Part shown: in pieces, positions 48,573 through 57,373 of the stretch
Layout of the letters: each line of letters begins with the position of its first letter
Numbering within the stretch: position 1 is the first letter of the stretch
NCBI GenBank assembly: GCA_937944445.1
Contig: CALDYP010000011.1
Coordinates: 171,553 to 235,552, forward strand
Direction of reading: 5' to 3'
DNA: 64,000 nucleotides
DNA from: an uncultured Anaerolineae bacterium
GTDB lineage: Bacteria > Chloroflexota > Anaerolineae > Aggregatilineales > Phototrophicaceae
Notes under the pieces: generated by a model
Told to the model about the DNA's origin: nothing
What the model saw: the letters and a program-made list of their open reading frames with translations, nothing else
Databases searched by the model: none
Made by a program: the position numbers and the translations under genes

Positions 48573-49007
48573 TCAAGAGTGGATATAAGGCCGCAAACCC
48601 TTATAGACGCGCAAGCTGCCAATCGTCTTGAGGATTGTTTCGGCGCTGCGCCCAGTGATCTCAGCGAGTTCGCGCGGTGTGCAGGGGCGGTTGCCATTGG
48701 CCAAAAACACGCGGAAGACGCTGTCGATAAGGCTGGTTTGCGGGTTGATGAAGTCTGGTTGCCGCGCAGCGTCTTGAATGGCCGATTCGAGCGCGTCTAG
48801 CTGGCGGACTTCTGCCGTCTCAGGGTCGATGTAGTCGATGCGCTCGCTTGTTTCGTGCGCGGTGAATTGATCACGCCGCTCTGGTGGCAGATGAGTCAGA
48901 AGGTATTGACGCAAATCTTCCTCGCTACGTTCCCACCATGAGTAGTCAATGTGGAAGAGCGTGTCCAATGTTGGTTTGACAATCGTACTAGGTTTATGGG
49001 GTTGCAT
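48573..49007 (-). CDS. Winged-helix-like protein, unknown
   Basis: The 144-residue protein has a basic, polar N-terminal half. The C-terminal region looks like a winged helix (LANGNRPCTPRELAEITG; SAETILKTIGSLRVYKGLRP). It starts six bases after the large gene upstream and is probably coregulated with it. A DNA-binding role is likely but not certain. Confidence 0.5.
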   Translation of the reverse strand: MQPHKPSTIVKPTLDTLFHIDYSWWERSEEDLRQYLLTHLPPERRDQFTAHETSERIDYIDPETAEVRQLDALESAIQDAARQPDFINPQTSLIDSVFRVFLANGNRPCTPRELAEITGRSAETILKTIGSLRVYKGLRPYIHS

Positions 49008-49013
49008 GCTGGT

Positions 49014-50570
49014 CTACCTTTCCACTTGCGACAGCCGCCAATAGTGGTCGCCAACGTCTTCGAACTCAGCATTTGTTTGCAGCAAGGCAAAGATCGGCCC
49101 GGGGGGGCAGCGTCGCAGCACGTTCACCGCGCTGTAGATCGTTGCAAAATGCACCGTTCCCTGAGGAGACAGTTTGCTTAGTTCTTGAATGAGACTGCGA
49201 ACGATCGTTAGGAGCGTCTTGTTTTGATAAAACTTGGTGAGCGCTTCAATGACTTTCGGATCATCGACGCCGACGATCAGCAGTGGGTCATACTCTGCGC
49301 CAATGCTGCTGCGGCCATTTTCGAAAGCGATGCGATCTGTGTATGGGGCAAAAATCGGGATATACTCGACACGGGCGCGATGCGCGTCATAGCTGACGAT
49401 GTACTCGCCGTCGTTAGCCCCACGTCGCACCGTGATGATTGTGCCCACTGGGAGCTGATGTTTGGTGTAGTAGTCGTACAGGCCGTACACGTAGCGATGC
49501 TCATGGACGACCCAGCCGGCGTAGTGAGTGTTGTCAGCTTCGTCTACTAAGGTGATGCTGATGCGTGGGGTGCGGGCAGTGGGGAAGATTTGCCGCGTCT
49601 GCGCGTTGAGGGGCAAACTGCCAACTTTGCGGTGTGGATAGATCAGCTTTACGCGCGCTTTGGGCGCTTTGCCCGACATCTCAATGTCGCTGAGTTCATC
49701 GTCCAGTTCCGCTTCGAGGTCGAGCATGTCCTCGTCGAGCAAGTCCTCATCATACTCGATAGGGCGGTACACCAATGGATCGGGGATGCGCTGGACGGCT
49801 TCTGGTTCCATGCGTTTCAAGAACCACAAGATGCGACCCGCAGGCCCTACTTCGTCAAAGCGTTTATCTTGGCTCATAGCAAGGTTGAGGCTGAACGTTT
49901 GCAGCGTCATGGCCGAGGAGCCAAGCCCCCCGATTTGCTCGATGATCTGTTCTGGGCTGAGCGGCCCGCCGTTGTTCATGTCGAGGACGGCTTCTGCTAG
50001 GTGCAGCGTGCCGATGTCGATGTCTAACACGAGGTCTTTGGGGAACCAGTAGCCCGCCACTTGTTTGAGGTCTTTGTTGGCGTGGAGCGCTTCAAGCATG
50101 CGACCGGTGACGTCCAGCGTTGCAGCGTCGAAGATGTCCTGTGCGGTGAGGTTGGCAGTAGAATGGATCACATCCCCGGCGGGGTTCTGTACGAGTGGGT
50201 GATCGCCCTTGAACTCTGAGGCGAAGTAACGCACCTCTTTGGTGTCGCTAAACTCCACTGTGATGACTGAAAAATCGCCATACACAGGGTTGTTGCCCGG
50301 ACGTTTATCTGTGACCACCCCCAACGCTAAGTCCCATTTGCCGAAGATCAACTTGTCTCCAATCTCGTGTGATTCTGCCGGGTTGTAAAGGCGGGCGACT
50401 TTGAAACGTTTTTGGTAGAGCGCTCGCTCTTGGTCGAGACGTTTGCCGATCAAGTACAGGGCAAGGTCGCGCGTGAGCATAGGAGTCTCTTTTTCAAGCA
50501 GATAGTTGGTGATGTCCTCAACATCCGCAGGGGTGATGACGAAGCTCTTGAGCCATTGTTTGGCAAGCAT
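49014..50570 (-). CDS. Large protein with terminal HTH-like domains, unknown
   Basis: The 518-residue protein has an N-terminal helical segment reminiscent of HARE/RpoE-delta-type winged helices (VEDITNYLLEKETPMLTRDL). Beta-rich middle sections follow, then an acidic stretch (about 295-325, EDLLDEDMLDLEAELDDELS). A second winged-helix-like C-terminus closes it (VLRRCPPGPIFALLQTNAEF). No family I can name. The start is set at the ATG at 50570 (AAGGGA upstream). First gene of the cluster, divergent from dhaR. Confidence 0.5.
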   Translation of the reverse strand: MLAKQWLKSFVITPADVEDITNYLLEKETPMLTRDLALYLIGKRLDQERALYQKRFKVARLYNPAESHEIGDKLIFGKWDLALGVVTDKRPGNNPVYGDFSVITVEFSDTKEVRYFASEFKGDHPLVQNPAGDVIHSTANLTAQDIFDAATLDVTGRMLEALHANKDLKQVAGYWFPKDLVLDIDIGTLHLAEAVLDMNNGGPLSPEQIIEQIGGLGSSAMTLQTFSLNLAMSQDKRFDEVGPAGRILWFLKRMEPEAVQRIPDPLVYRPIEYDEDLLDEDMLDLEAELDDELSDIEMSGKAPKARVKLIYPHRKVGSLPLNAQTRQIFPTARTPRISITLVDEADNTHYAGWVVHEHRYVYGLYDYYTKHQLPVGTIITVRRGANDGEYIVSYDAHRARVEYIPIFAPYTDRIAFENGRSSIGAEYDPLLIVGVDDPKVIEALTKFYQNKTLLTIVRSLIQELSKLSPQGTVHFATIYSAVNVLRRCPPGPIFALLQTNAEFEDVGDHYWRLSQVER

Positions 50571-50769
50571 TGAGAAGTCCCTTCCGCAGTCTAAAACATG
50601 ATTGTTGCGATCAGGACGAAAGCTGATTAGATCAGCGCATAATCTGGTCTGTCCCGGAAGATACAACGCTGTCATTGTAGCAAACGGGGGTAAGCTTGAA
50701 TAGCGCAAGACCTGCTAGAAATCCTATGTTAAGCTAGTAAAGATTGTTTAAATTAGGCGGGTAAAGTGT

Positions 50770-52710
50770 ATGGCACGATATGAAGATTGGGAAAATGCTC
50801 TTTACCACCGCAACTTGCCGCCTCATCTGCCGACTTGGTTAGCACAGTCGTGGGCGCGTTGTGCGTCTCGCTTGAACCCAACTGGCCACTATCGCACGAC
50901 TTATCTCTCTGCGGAGGTGCTTGAGCTGCTGCTGCGCCAGCACAGCGCGCTGCTGAAATTGGCACGCCCCATTATGGAAGACATCCTTCAGATGATTGAG
51001 CCGCTGCCTGCGGGGATGGTGTTATGCGACAGCACAGGCTGCGTGCTGGACTTGGTGGCAGCGTCTACGATGAAGACGACGATTGATCAAATGGGGATTG
51101 CGCCCGGGTTATTTTTGGATGAGTCGCACGCGGGCACGAATGCTGCAGGGGTAGCGCTGATCGAGGCAGCGAGTTTTCAAGTGATTGGCGCGGAGCATTT
51201 TTCTGTTCATTGGCATCCGTTCGCTACGACGGCTGCGCCTCTGTTCACGTTGGAGGGGCAGATGATCGGCGTGTTGGCGCTGGTTCAACCAGAGCACACA
51301 TGCAGCCCGAGTATGCTGGGGTTGGTCGTCTCAACGGCTAAGGCGATTGAAAATCAATACTCCATCGAAATCCTGAATCATAAAATCAACGCTTATCAGA
51401 ACGAGCTGAACACGGTGATCAGCGCGACGTCTGAACCAGTGCTGGCGTGGCGATCGGACGGAATCGTGACCTACATTAACGCTCACGCCGCGCACATCAT
51501 CGGCCAGCCGCGTGAACGGGTAGTGGGGCATCCGTTAGCACAAGTGTTGTTGCTGCCAGCTACTTTGCGTGAGTACATCGAAGCGGATCAGGAAGTGAGC
51601 GATGTTGAAGTGGTGCTGGCGTTTCAACAGACGGAATACAACTGTCTTGCTAACTTGCGATTGATTCATGATGAGGCACAGCAGACGATCTACATCCTAA
51701 CGCTGCGACCGATTGAACAGCTTCAACAGCTTGTCAACCGCTATATCGGCGCGCGGGTGCGGCTGGGCATTGCTAATCTCATCGGCAAAAGTGAGGCCAT
51801 GCGGCGACTGCGACGGCATGTTGAGACAGCCGCTCGCGGCAGCGTGTCTGTTCTTATTACAGGGGAGACTGGCACAGGGAAGAGTTTGATCGCCCAAGCG
51901 ATTCACGCGCTCAGCAATCGGGCCTCGGGGCCATTTATCAGTTTGAACTGCCGCGCGATCCCTCGTGAAACGGCGCTTGAGGAACTCATGGGCTTTGAAG
52001 CCAATCGCAGCGGTGAGAAAGGCCAAGCCAGCAAATTTGAATTAGCGCACGGGGGGACGTTGTTTCTAACGGAGGTAGAAGCGCTGCCCTTGAATGCGCA
52101 GGCTGCGGTGCTGCGAGTGATCGAAACGGGCAATCTCATTCGGTTGGGGGGGGTGCGTCAGATTCCAGTGAACGTCAGGCTCATCGCGTCTACGACGGTA
52201 TCCTTGGACGAATTGGTTGCAACGGGCGACTTTCGATCTGATCTGTTCTTTCAACTCAGCGGCATACATCTCAACGCGCCGCCGCTGCGTCAACGGCTAG
52301 ACGACATCCCTGATTTGGTGGCAGACATTCTCCATCGGTTGGCTGGAGAGCTTGGACGACCCCTGTCCCTCTCTGAAGACGCTCTAAAGATTTTGAGAGA
52401 GTACGACTACCCGGGCAATTTGCACGAGCTTCAGGCCATCATTGAACGCGCTGCGTCGAAAACTGACAGTGATTTGATTGGTTCAGATGCTGTGATCGAC
52501 TCGATGCGCGATCATCGGCGACTGAGCGATCCAGCCGGCGCGCCCATCAGCCAGAGCTTGCGGCAGATTGAACAAGCGGCGATCCTGAACGCTTTGGCGC
52601 ACGCCAAAGGCAATATGACCCACGCGGCGCAGTTGCTTGGCATTGGACGCACGACGCTCTGGCGCAAGATGCGGCACTATCGACTGCTAGATCAACAGGC
52701 GCTTTCATAA
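50770..52710 (+). CDS. dhaR: DhaR-type activator of the dihydroxyacetone operon
   Basis: The 646-residue protein has a GAF-like region (about 40-210), a PAS domain (about 215-320), a AAA+ domain (about 335-560) and a C-terminal Fis-type HTH (LGIGRTTLWRKMRHYRL). Walker A is intact (GETGTGKS, about 365-372). The GAFTGA loop that contacts sigma-54 is missing, the Walker-B aspartate is Thr (GGTLFLTEVEA), and FxxDLYYRL is changed to FRSDLFFQL. E. coli DhaR is similarly degenerate, works at a sigma-70 promoter and is controlled by DhaK and DhaL. Position upstream of the dha genes supports the call. Confidence 0.85.
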   Translation: MARYEDWENALYHRNLPPHLPTWLAQSWARCASRLNPTGHYRTTYLSAEVLELLLRQHSALLKLARPIMEDILQMIEPLPAGMVLCDSTGCVLDLVAASTMKTTIDQMGIAPGLFLDESHAGTNAAGVALIEAASFQVIGAEHFSVHWHPFATTAAPLFTLEGQMIGVLALVQPEHTCSPSMLGLVVSTAKAIENQYSIEILNHKINAYQNELNTVISATSEPVLAWRSDGIVTYINAHAAHIIGQPRERVVGHPLAQVLLLPATLREYIEADQEVSDVEVVLAFQQTEYNCLANLRLIHDEAQQTIYILTLRPIEQLQQLVNRYIGARVRLGIANLIGKSEAMRRLRRHVETAARGSVSVLITGETGTGKSLIAQAIHALSNRASGPFISLNCRAIPRETALEELMGFEANRSGEKGQASKFELAHGGTLFLTEVEALPLNAQAAVLRVIETGNLIRLGGVRQIPVNVRLIASTTVSLDELVATGDFRSDLFFQLSGIHLNAPPLRQRLDDIPDLVADILHRLAGELGRPLSLSEDALKILREYDYPGNLHELQAIIERAASKTDSDLIGSDAVIDSMRDHRRLSDPAGAPISQSLRQIEQAAILNALAHAKGNMTHAAQLLGIGRTTLWRKMRHYRLLDQQALS

Positions 52711-52711
52711 T

Positions 52712-52760
52712 TGTTTCATCATGAAACAGTTTGATTGTTTCTTCTGTCCACAATGAAACA
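52712..52760. promoter_or_regulatory. TGTTTCA/TGAAACA operator cluster between dhaR and glpF
   Basis: A perfect palindrome TGTTTCATCATGAAACA (52712-52728) is followed by further half-sites TGTTTC (52736-52741) and TGAAACA (52754-52760). The two TGAAACA copies are 32 bp apart, three helical turns, so a protein could bind both on one DNA face. They lie about 210-260 bp upstream of glpF and are the best candidates for DhaR binding. No sigma-54 -24/-12 element was seen in the remaining gap to 52971, and no clear -35/-10 pair stands out. Confidence 0.6.
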
Positions 52761-52971
52761 GTTGCGGGCAAATTGTGTGAGCAGGGCTTGATATGAGTTA
52801 CTTTAAAGTTGCGTGAGCAATAAGCTGTGCTCAATTCATCAGTATATGTGTAGGTGATGCGCAAGGAGGGTGAACGCTACTCATCGAAAGGAAGAAAAAC
52901 AGTATTAAAGTTTGGTTCAGCTCGTAATGACTCAATGAAAGAAAAGCAAAGTTTTTCAGGAGGACTATTAG

Positions 52972-53841
52972 ATGAAAACCCCTTTGCGTATCGTACTATT
53001 CGTAGTGATGATTCTCACAGCCTCTCTCGTGTGGTCGAGCGTGGTGTCCGCGCAAGAAGAGGTTGCTACCCCTGAAGTAACGGGCGCAACAGCCGAACAG
53101 CCGACAGTTGCTCAGGCGGCAGCGGCTACGCCATCCAATTTCTTCATCGCTGAGATCATCGGCACGATGATCCTCATCCTGCTGGGTGATGGGGTGGTGG
53201 CTAACGTGGTGCTCGGCAAGACGAAGGGCAACGGCAGCGGCTGGATCGTTATCACGTTTGGCTGGGCGATGGCGGTCTTTGTCGGCGCGTACACGGTAGC
53301 TGCAATCAGCGGCGCGCATCTGAACCCTGCTGTGACGATCGGCTTGGCTGTGACAAATCAGCTCTCGTGGGGCGATGTGCCGCTGTATATCATCGCGCAG
53401 TTCATCGGTGCGTTCATCGGCGCGGTGCTGGTGTTCGTGCACTACTACCCACACTTTGGCGAAACTGAAGACCCCGGCCTCAAGCTGGCAGTCTTTAGCA
53501 CTGGCCCGGCTATCCGCAACGTGGGCTTGAACCTCGTCAGCGAGATCGTCGGCACGTTCATGCTGATCTTCGGTATCTTGATGCTGGCCAACGGCAACTT
53601 CTCGGGCTTGGGGCCGCTCCCGGTGGCGCTGCTCGTGCTCGGTATCGGTCTCTCCTTAGGCGGCAGCACCGGTTACGCCATCAACCCCGCGCGTGACCTC
53701 GGCCCGCGCATCGCTCACTTCATCCTGCCGATCCCCGGCAAGGGTAACAGCGATTGGGGCTACTCGTGGATTCCGGTCGTCGGCCCGATCATCGGCGCAG
53801 TGATCGCAGGTGTGCTGTATCTGGCGCTCTTCGCATCGTAA
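52972..53841 (+). CDS. GlpF-like aquaglyceroporin with N-terminal signal sequence
   Basis: The 289-residue MIP-family channel has both NPA boxes (SGAHLNPAVT and GYAINPARDLGPR). The aspartate after the second NPA is typical of glycerol facilitators. Unusually, residues 1-27 look like a cleavable signal peptide (hydrophobic core, VSA at 25-27). A 30-residue Thr/Ala/Glu-rich segment follows before the first channel helix at about 57. A perfect AGGAGG eight bases upstream of the ATG confirms this start. Glycerol uptake is inferred from the neighbouring dha and glpK genes. Confidence 0.88.
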   Translation: MKTPLRIVLFVVMILTASLVWSSVVSAQEEVATPEVTGATAEQPTVAQAAAATPSNFFIAEIIGTMILILLGDGVVANVVLGKTKGNGSGWIVITFGWAMAVFVGAYTVAAISGAHLNPAVTIGLAVTNQLSWGDVPLYIIAQFIGAFIGAVLVFVHYYPHFGETEDPGLKLAVFSTGPAIRNVGLNLVSEIVGTFMLIFGILMLANGNFSGLGPLPVALLVLGIGLSLGGSTGYAINPARDLGPRIAHFILPIPGKGNSDWGYSWIPVVGPIIGAVIAGVLYLALFAS

Positions 53842-53860
53842 ACCTCTGCAACTCGAACGG

Positions 53861-53884
53861 GGGTATGCGATTGACCGCATACCC
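53861..53884 (+). other. Intercistronic hairpin between glpF and dhaK
   Basis: GGGTATGCG (53861-53869) and its exact complement (53876-53884) form a 9-bp stem with a 6-base loop. There is no T-run, so it is unlikely to be a full terminator. It may stabilise or separate the glpF message from the downstream genes. Confidence 0.5.
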
Positions 53885-53959
53885 ATTCATCAATGTCAAT
53901 TGAGTTAACCTAAGGCACGCAATTTAACGTATAGACAACTATTTGAGGTGAAAGTAGAC

Positions 53960-54961
53960 ATGAAAAAGTTAATCAACCATCCAGAAAATGTCGTGACAGA
54001 AGCGCTGCAAGGGATGGAATCCGCCCATGCAGACCTCATCAAAGTGCACTACAACCCCAACTACATCGTGCGCGCGGATGCGCCTGTGAGCGGCAAGGTG
54101 GGCCTGCTCTCCGGTGGTGGCAGCGGCCACGAGCCGATGCACGGCGGCTTTGTTGGGTATGGTATGTTGGACGCGGCCTGCCCGGGCGCAGTGTTCACAT
54201 CTCCGACTCCTGATCAAATGCTCGAAGCGACGAAGGCGATCAACGGCGGGGCGGGCGTCCTGCACATTGTCAAGAACTACACGGGCGACGTGATGAACTT
54301 TGAGATGGCCGCTGATCTGGCGCGTTCGGAGGGGATCGAAGTTGAAGCAGTGGTGATCGACGACGACGTAGCTGTGCAGGATTCGCTTTACACAGCGGGG
54401 CGGCGTGGCGTTGGCTTGACAGTGCTCGCGGAGAAGATCTGCGGCGCAGCCGCCGAAGCCAAGCACAGCCTGCAAGAGGTGACTGAGGTGTGCCGCAAGG
54501 TCAACAGTCAGGGGCGCAGCATGGGCATGGCGCTGACCTCCTGCACAGTTCCGCACGCGGGCAAGCCCACCTTCGAAATCGGCGAGGATGAAATGGAAAT
54601 CGGCATCGGCATTCACGGTGAGCCGGGCCGTCAGCGCATGAAGATCAAGACGGCAGCCGAGATCGTTGAGATGCTCGTCAAGCCGATTGTGGAAGACCTG
54701 CCTTTCAAGAGCGGTGATGAGGTGTTGGCGTTCGTCAACGGCATGGGTGGCACGCCTTTGATTGAGCTGTATCTTGTCTACAACGAAGTTCAGAAGCTGC
54801 TTTCGGCGCACGGCATCAAGATCACCCGTCACCTGATCGGCTCTTACATCACGTCGCTGGAGATGGCGGGCACATCGGTCACCCTGTTGAAACTCGACGA
54901 TCAACTGACTAAACTCTGGGATGCACCAGTGAAAACACCGGCACTGCGCTGGGGGATGTAA
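53960..54961 (+). CDS. dhaK: PEP-dependent dihydroxyacetone kinase, DhaK subunit
   Basis: The 333-residue subunit binds dihydroxyacetone covalently through a histidine hemiaminal (His219 in GIGIHGEPG). Other conserved stretches are [33 protein letters not shown] and [20 protein letters not shown]. It is full length and close to the E. coli enzyme. The ATG at 53960 has GAGGTG nine bases upstream; a GTG at 53948 is also in frame. In E. coli DhaK also acts as corepressor of DhaR. Confidence 0.95.
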   Translation: MKKLINHPENVVTEALQGMESAHADLIKVHYNPNYIVRADAPVSGKVGLLSGGGSGHEPMHGGFVGYGMLDAACPGAVFTSPTPDQMLEATKAINGGAGVLHIVKNYTGDVMNFEMAADLARSEGIEVEAVVIDDDVAVQDSLYTAGRRGVGLTVLAEKICGAAAEAKHSLQEVTEVCRKVNSQGRSMGMALTSCTVPHAGKPTFEIGEDEMEIGIGIHGEPGRQRMKIKTAAEIVEMLVKPIVEDLPFKSGDEVLAFVNGMGGTPLIELYLVYNEVQKLLSAHGIKITRHLIGSYITSLEMAGTSVTLLKLDDQLTKLWDAPVKTPALRWGM

Positions 54962-54979
54962 TTGGTGATTGATCGCATA

Positions 54980-55001
54980 GGGCACAGGCGCGCCTGTGCC
55001 C
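54980..55001. repeat. 22-bp perfect palindrome between dhaK and dhaL
   Basis: Two exactly complementary 11-base arms (first arm GGGCACAGGCG) fill 22 bp of the 69-bp dhaK-dhaL gap. As RNA it makes a 9-bp GC-rich stem with a CGCG loop and no T-run. As DNA it is a symmetric site for a dimeric protein. Either an mRNA stability/processing element or an operator. Confidence 0.55.
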
Positions 55002-55030
55002 TGCCCTAACGATTCGTGAGGAGTGTAGAG

Positions 55031-55663
55031 ATGACTTTGTCCCGCGATGTTCTGATCCGCTGGATGCAATTATTCGCCCAGTCTATTGAGGCCAACAAGG
55101 ATTATCTGACTGATCTGGATTCTGCAATTGGTGACGCTGACCACGGCGCAAACATGCATCGCGGGATGCAGGCAGTGCTGAGCAAGCTGCCGACCGTAGC
55201 GGAAAGCGACATCGGTAGCATCCTAAAGACAGTGGGCATGACGTTGGTTTCAACGGTAGGCGGGGCTAGCGGGCCGCTGTACGGGACGTTCTTCATTCAG
55301 ATGGCCTCTGGTGCAAGCAACAAGATGGAATTGACTTTAGAGGATTACATCAACGCGCTGCAAGCTGGCATTAACGGTATCGTTATGCGGGGCAAAGCGC
55401 ATCTCCAAGATAAGACGATGCTGGATGCGCTGCAACCGGCGCTGGACGCGCTGAAGCAAGCCGCGGAGTCAGGGGCTTCACTGCAAGATGCGTTGGAGCA
55501 GTCAGCAGCGGCTGCGGCAGCCGGCCGTGATGCGACGACGCCGCTGCTAGCCCGAAAAGGGCGCGCGAGCTACCTCGGAGATCGCAGCATCGGCCATCAG
55601 GATCCCGGCGCAACGTCGTCTCATCTTTTGTTACAATCACTCGTGGACGCCGTCAAAGCCTAA
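55031..55663 (+). CDS. dhaL: Dihydroxyacetone kinase ADP-binding subunit, DhaL
   Basis: The 210-residue subunit holds ADP permanently and passes phosphate from DhaM to dihydroxyacetone on DhaK. The metal/ADP aspartates are in LDSAIGDADHGANMHRG (about 36-52). GGASGPLYGTFF and the C-terminal ARKGRASYLGDRSIGHQDPG are typical. The ATG at 55031 has GAGGAG seven bases upstream. In E. coli the ADP form of DhaL coactivates DhaR. Confidence 0.95.
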   Translation: MTLSRDVLIRWMQLFAQSIEANKDYLTDLDSAIGDADHGANMHRGMQAVLSKLPTVAESDIGSILKTVGMTLVSTVGGASGPLYGTFFIQMASGASNKMELTLEDYINALQAGINGIVMRGKAHLQDKTMLDALQPALDALKQAAESGASLQDALEQSAAAAAAGRDATTPLLARKGRASYLGDRSIGHQDPGATSSHLLLQSLVDAVKA

Positions 55664-55733
55664 AAATCTTTGACTTTCAACACAGTTGGTGTTCTAACAA
55701 TAGGCAAAAAATTTAACTGTAAGGAGTTTCGAA

Positions 55734-57230
55734 ATGGCAAAATATGTTGTTGCTATCGATCAAGGCACGACCAGCACGCGCTGTATGATTTTTGATCACA
55801 GTGGCGGCGTAGTGGGTGTGGATCAGAAAGAACACCAGCAGATTTACCCCAAGCCCGGCTGGGTCGAGCATGACGCGGTTGAAATTTGGATCCGCACGCA
55901 GGAAGTCATCAGCGGGGCGCTGTCGAAGACGGGTGTAAACGTAAACGACATCGCGGCAGTGGGCATCACCAACCAGCGCGAGACTGCTGTTGTGTGGGAT
56001 CGCAAGACGGGGCGTCCGGTGTACAACGCCATCGTGTGGCAAGACACGCGCACCGACGCGATCTGCAACGAGCTGGCCGCGCAGGGTGGGCAGGATCGCT
56101 TCCGTGAGAAGGTCGGTCTGCCGTTGGCCACTTACTTCTCTGGCCCCAAGATCAAGTGGATCCTCGACAACGTGGAGGGTGTGCGCGCCCGCGCTGAGGC
56201 CGGTGAGGTGATCTTCGGCAACATCGACACGTGGCTGATCTGGAACCTGACGGGCGGCTCACAGGGTGGCGTGCACGTCACGGATGTGACGAATGCCAGC
56301 CGCACAATGCTGATGAACCTTGAAACGCTCGACTGGGACGATGAAATCTTGAGCATCATGGGCATCCCGAAAGCGATGCTCCCTGCGATCAAGTCTTCCA
56401 GCGAAGTGTACGGCAACGCCAGCGGCGCGCTGGGCGGCATCCCCGTCAGCGGTGACTTGGGCGACCAGCAGGCAGCGCTGTTCGGTCAGACGTGCTTTGA
56501 CGTGGGCGAAGCCAAGAACACCTACGGTACGGGCTGCTTCATGCTGCTCAACACCGGCACAAAAGCCGTCCAGTCCAAGAACGGCCTGCTGACGACGCTA
56601 GGCTACAAGATCGGTGACCATGCGCCGATTTACGCGCTGGAAGGCTCCATCGCTATCACGGGCGCGCTGGTGCAGTGGCTGCGCGACAACCTGAAGCTGA
56701 TCGAGAAATCATCTGATGTGGAAATCCTTGCGAAAGAAGTTGAGGATAACGGCGGGATTTACTTTGTGCCGGCGTTCTCTGGGTTGTTCGCGCCGTACTG
56801 GCGCAGCGACGCGCGCGGCGTGATCGTCGGCATGACGCGCTACGTCACCCGTGGGCACATCGCCCGCGCGGCGCTTGAGGCGACTGCCTTCCAGACGCGC
56901 GAAGTGCTCGACGCGATGAACAAAGATTCGGGCGTGAACCTCACCGCGCTGAAGGTGGACGGCGGTATGGTGTTCAACGATCTGCTGATGCAGTTCCAGT
57001 CTGACATCTTGGGTGTGCCGGTGGTGCGCCCGAAGGTGGCAGAGACAACGTCGCTCGGTGCGGCCTACGCGGCAGGCTTGGCCGTTGGCTTCTGGAGCAA
57101 AGTAGACGACCTGCGCGCCAACTGGGGCAAGGACAAAGAGTGGACGCCGCAGATGGACGCGGCCAAACGCGAAGAACTCTATGCCGGCTGGTTGAAGGCT
57201 GTCACGCGCACCTTCGACTGGGTTTCGTAA
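55734..57230 (+). CDS. glpK: Glycerol kinase
   Basis: The 498-residue FGGY-family kinase phosphorylates glycerol to glycerol 3-phosphate. The N-terminal nucleotide motif is [18 protein letters not shown], followed by [20 protein letters not shown], and the C-terminal [20 protein letters not shown]. It has AAGGAG seven bases upstream. A strong terminator follows. Together with the channel and DhaKLM it gives two routes for C3 substrates, but no glpD or glycerol dehydrogenase gene is in the window. Confidence 0.96.
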   Translation: MAKYVVAIDQGTTSTRCMIFDHSGGVVGVDQKEHQQIYPKPGWVEHDAVEIWIRTQEVISGALSKTGVNVNDIAAVGITNQRETAVVWDRKTGRPVYNAIVWQDTRTDAICNELAAQGGQDRFREKVGLPLATYFSGPKIKWILDNVEGVRARAEAGEVIFGNIDTWLIWNLTGGSQGGVHVTDVTNASRTMLMNLETLDWDDEILSIMGIPKAMLPAIKSSSEVYGNASGALGGIPVSGDLGDQQAALFGQTCFDVGEAKNTYGTGCFMLLNTGTKAVQSKNGLLTTLGYKIGDHAPIYALEGSIAITGALVQWLRDNLKLIEKSSDVEILAKEVEDNGGIYFVPAFSGLFAPYWRSDARGVIVGMTRYVTRGHIARAALEATAFQTREVLDAMNKDSGVNLTALKVDGGMVFNDLLMQFQSDILGVPVVRPKVAETTSLGAAYAAGLAVGFWSKVDDLRANWGKDKEWTPQMDAAKREELYAGWLKAVTRTFDWVS

Positions 57231-57240
57231 CGCCTTTCAG

Positions 57241-57273
57241 AGCTGGCGCAGGGCACTGCGCCAGCTTTTGTCT
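57241..57273 (+). terminator. Intrinsic terminator after glpK
   Basis: AGCTGGCGCAG (57241-57251) and its exact complement (57256-57266) form an 11-bp stem with a GGCA loop, followed by TTTGTCTT. It separates the glpF-dhaK-dhaL-glpK message from dhaM. Confidence 0.88.
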
Positions 57274-57316
57274 TATTGGTTGTTTTCCTCGTGCTGAGAC
57301 GCTGGATGACCTCTGC

Positions 57317-57345
57317 TTGAACCAGTAACTAGCGTCACTTTAATA
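57317..57345 (+). promoter_or_regulatory. Promoter of the dhaM/Enzyme I fusion gene
   Basis: TTGAAC (57317-57322) and TTAATA (57340-57345) are 17 bp apart, located after the glpK terminator and about 28 bp before the dhaM start. This suggests dhaM has its own promoter. Confidence 0.6.
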
Positions 57346-57373
57346 GGGCCAAATTTCTGCAAGGTAGGCCGAC

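Noticed and set aside
52711..52971. Sigma-54 (-24/-12) promoter for glpF
   Set aside because: No GG-N10-GC element with the expected flanks was found, and the adjacent activator lacks the GAFTGA loop.
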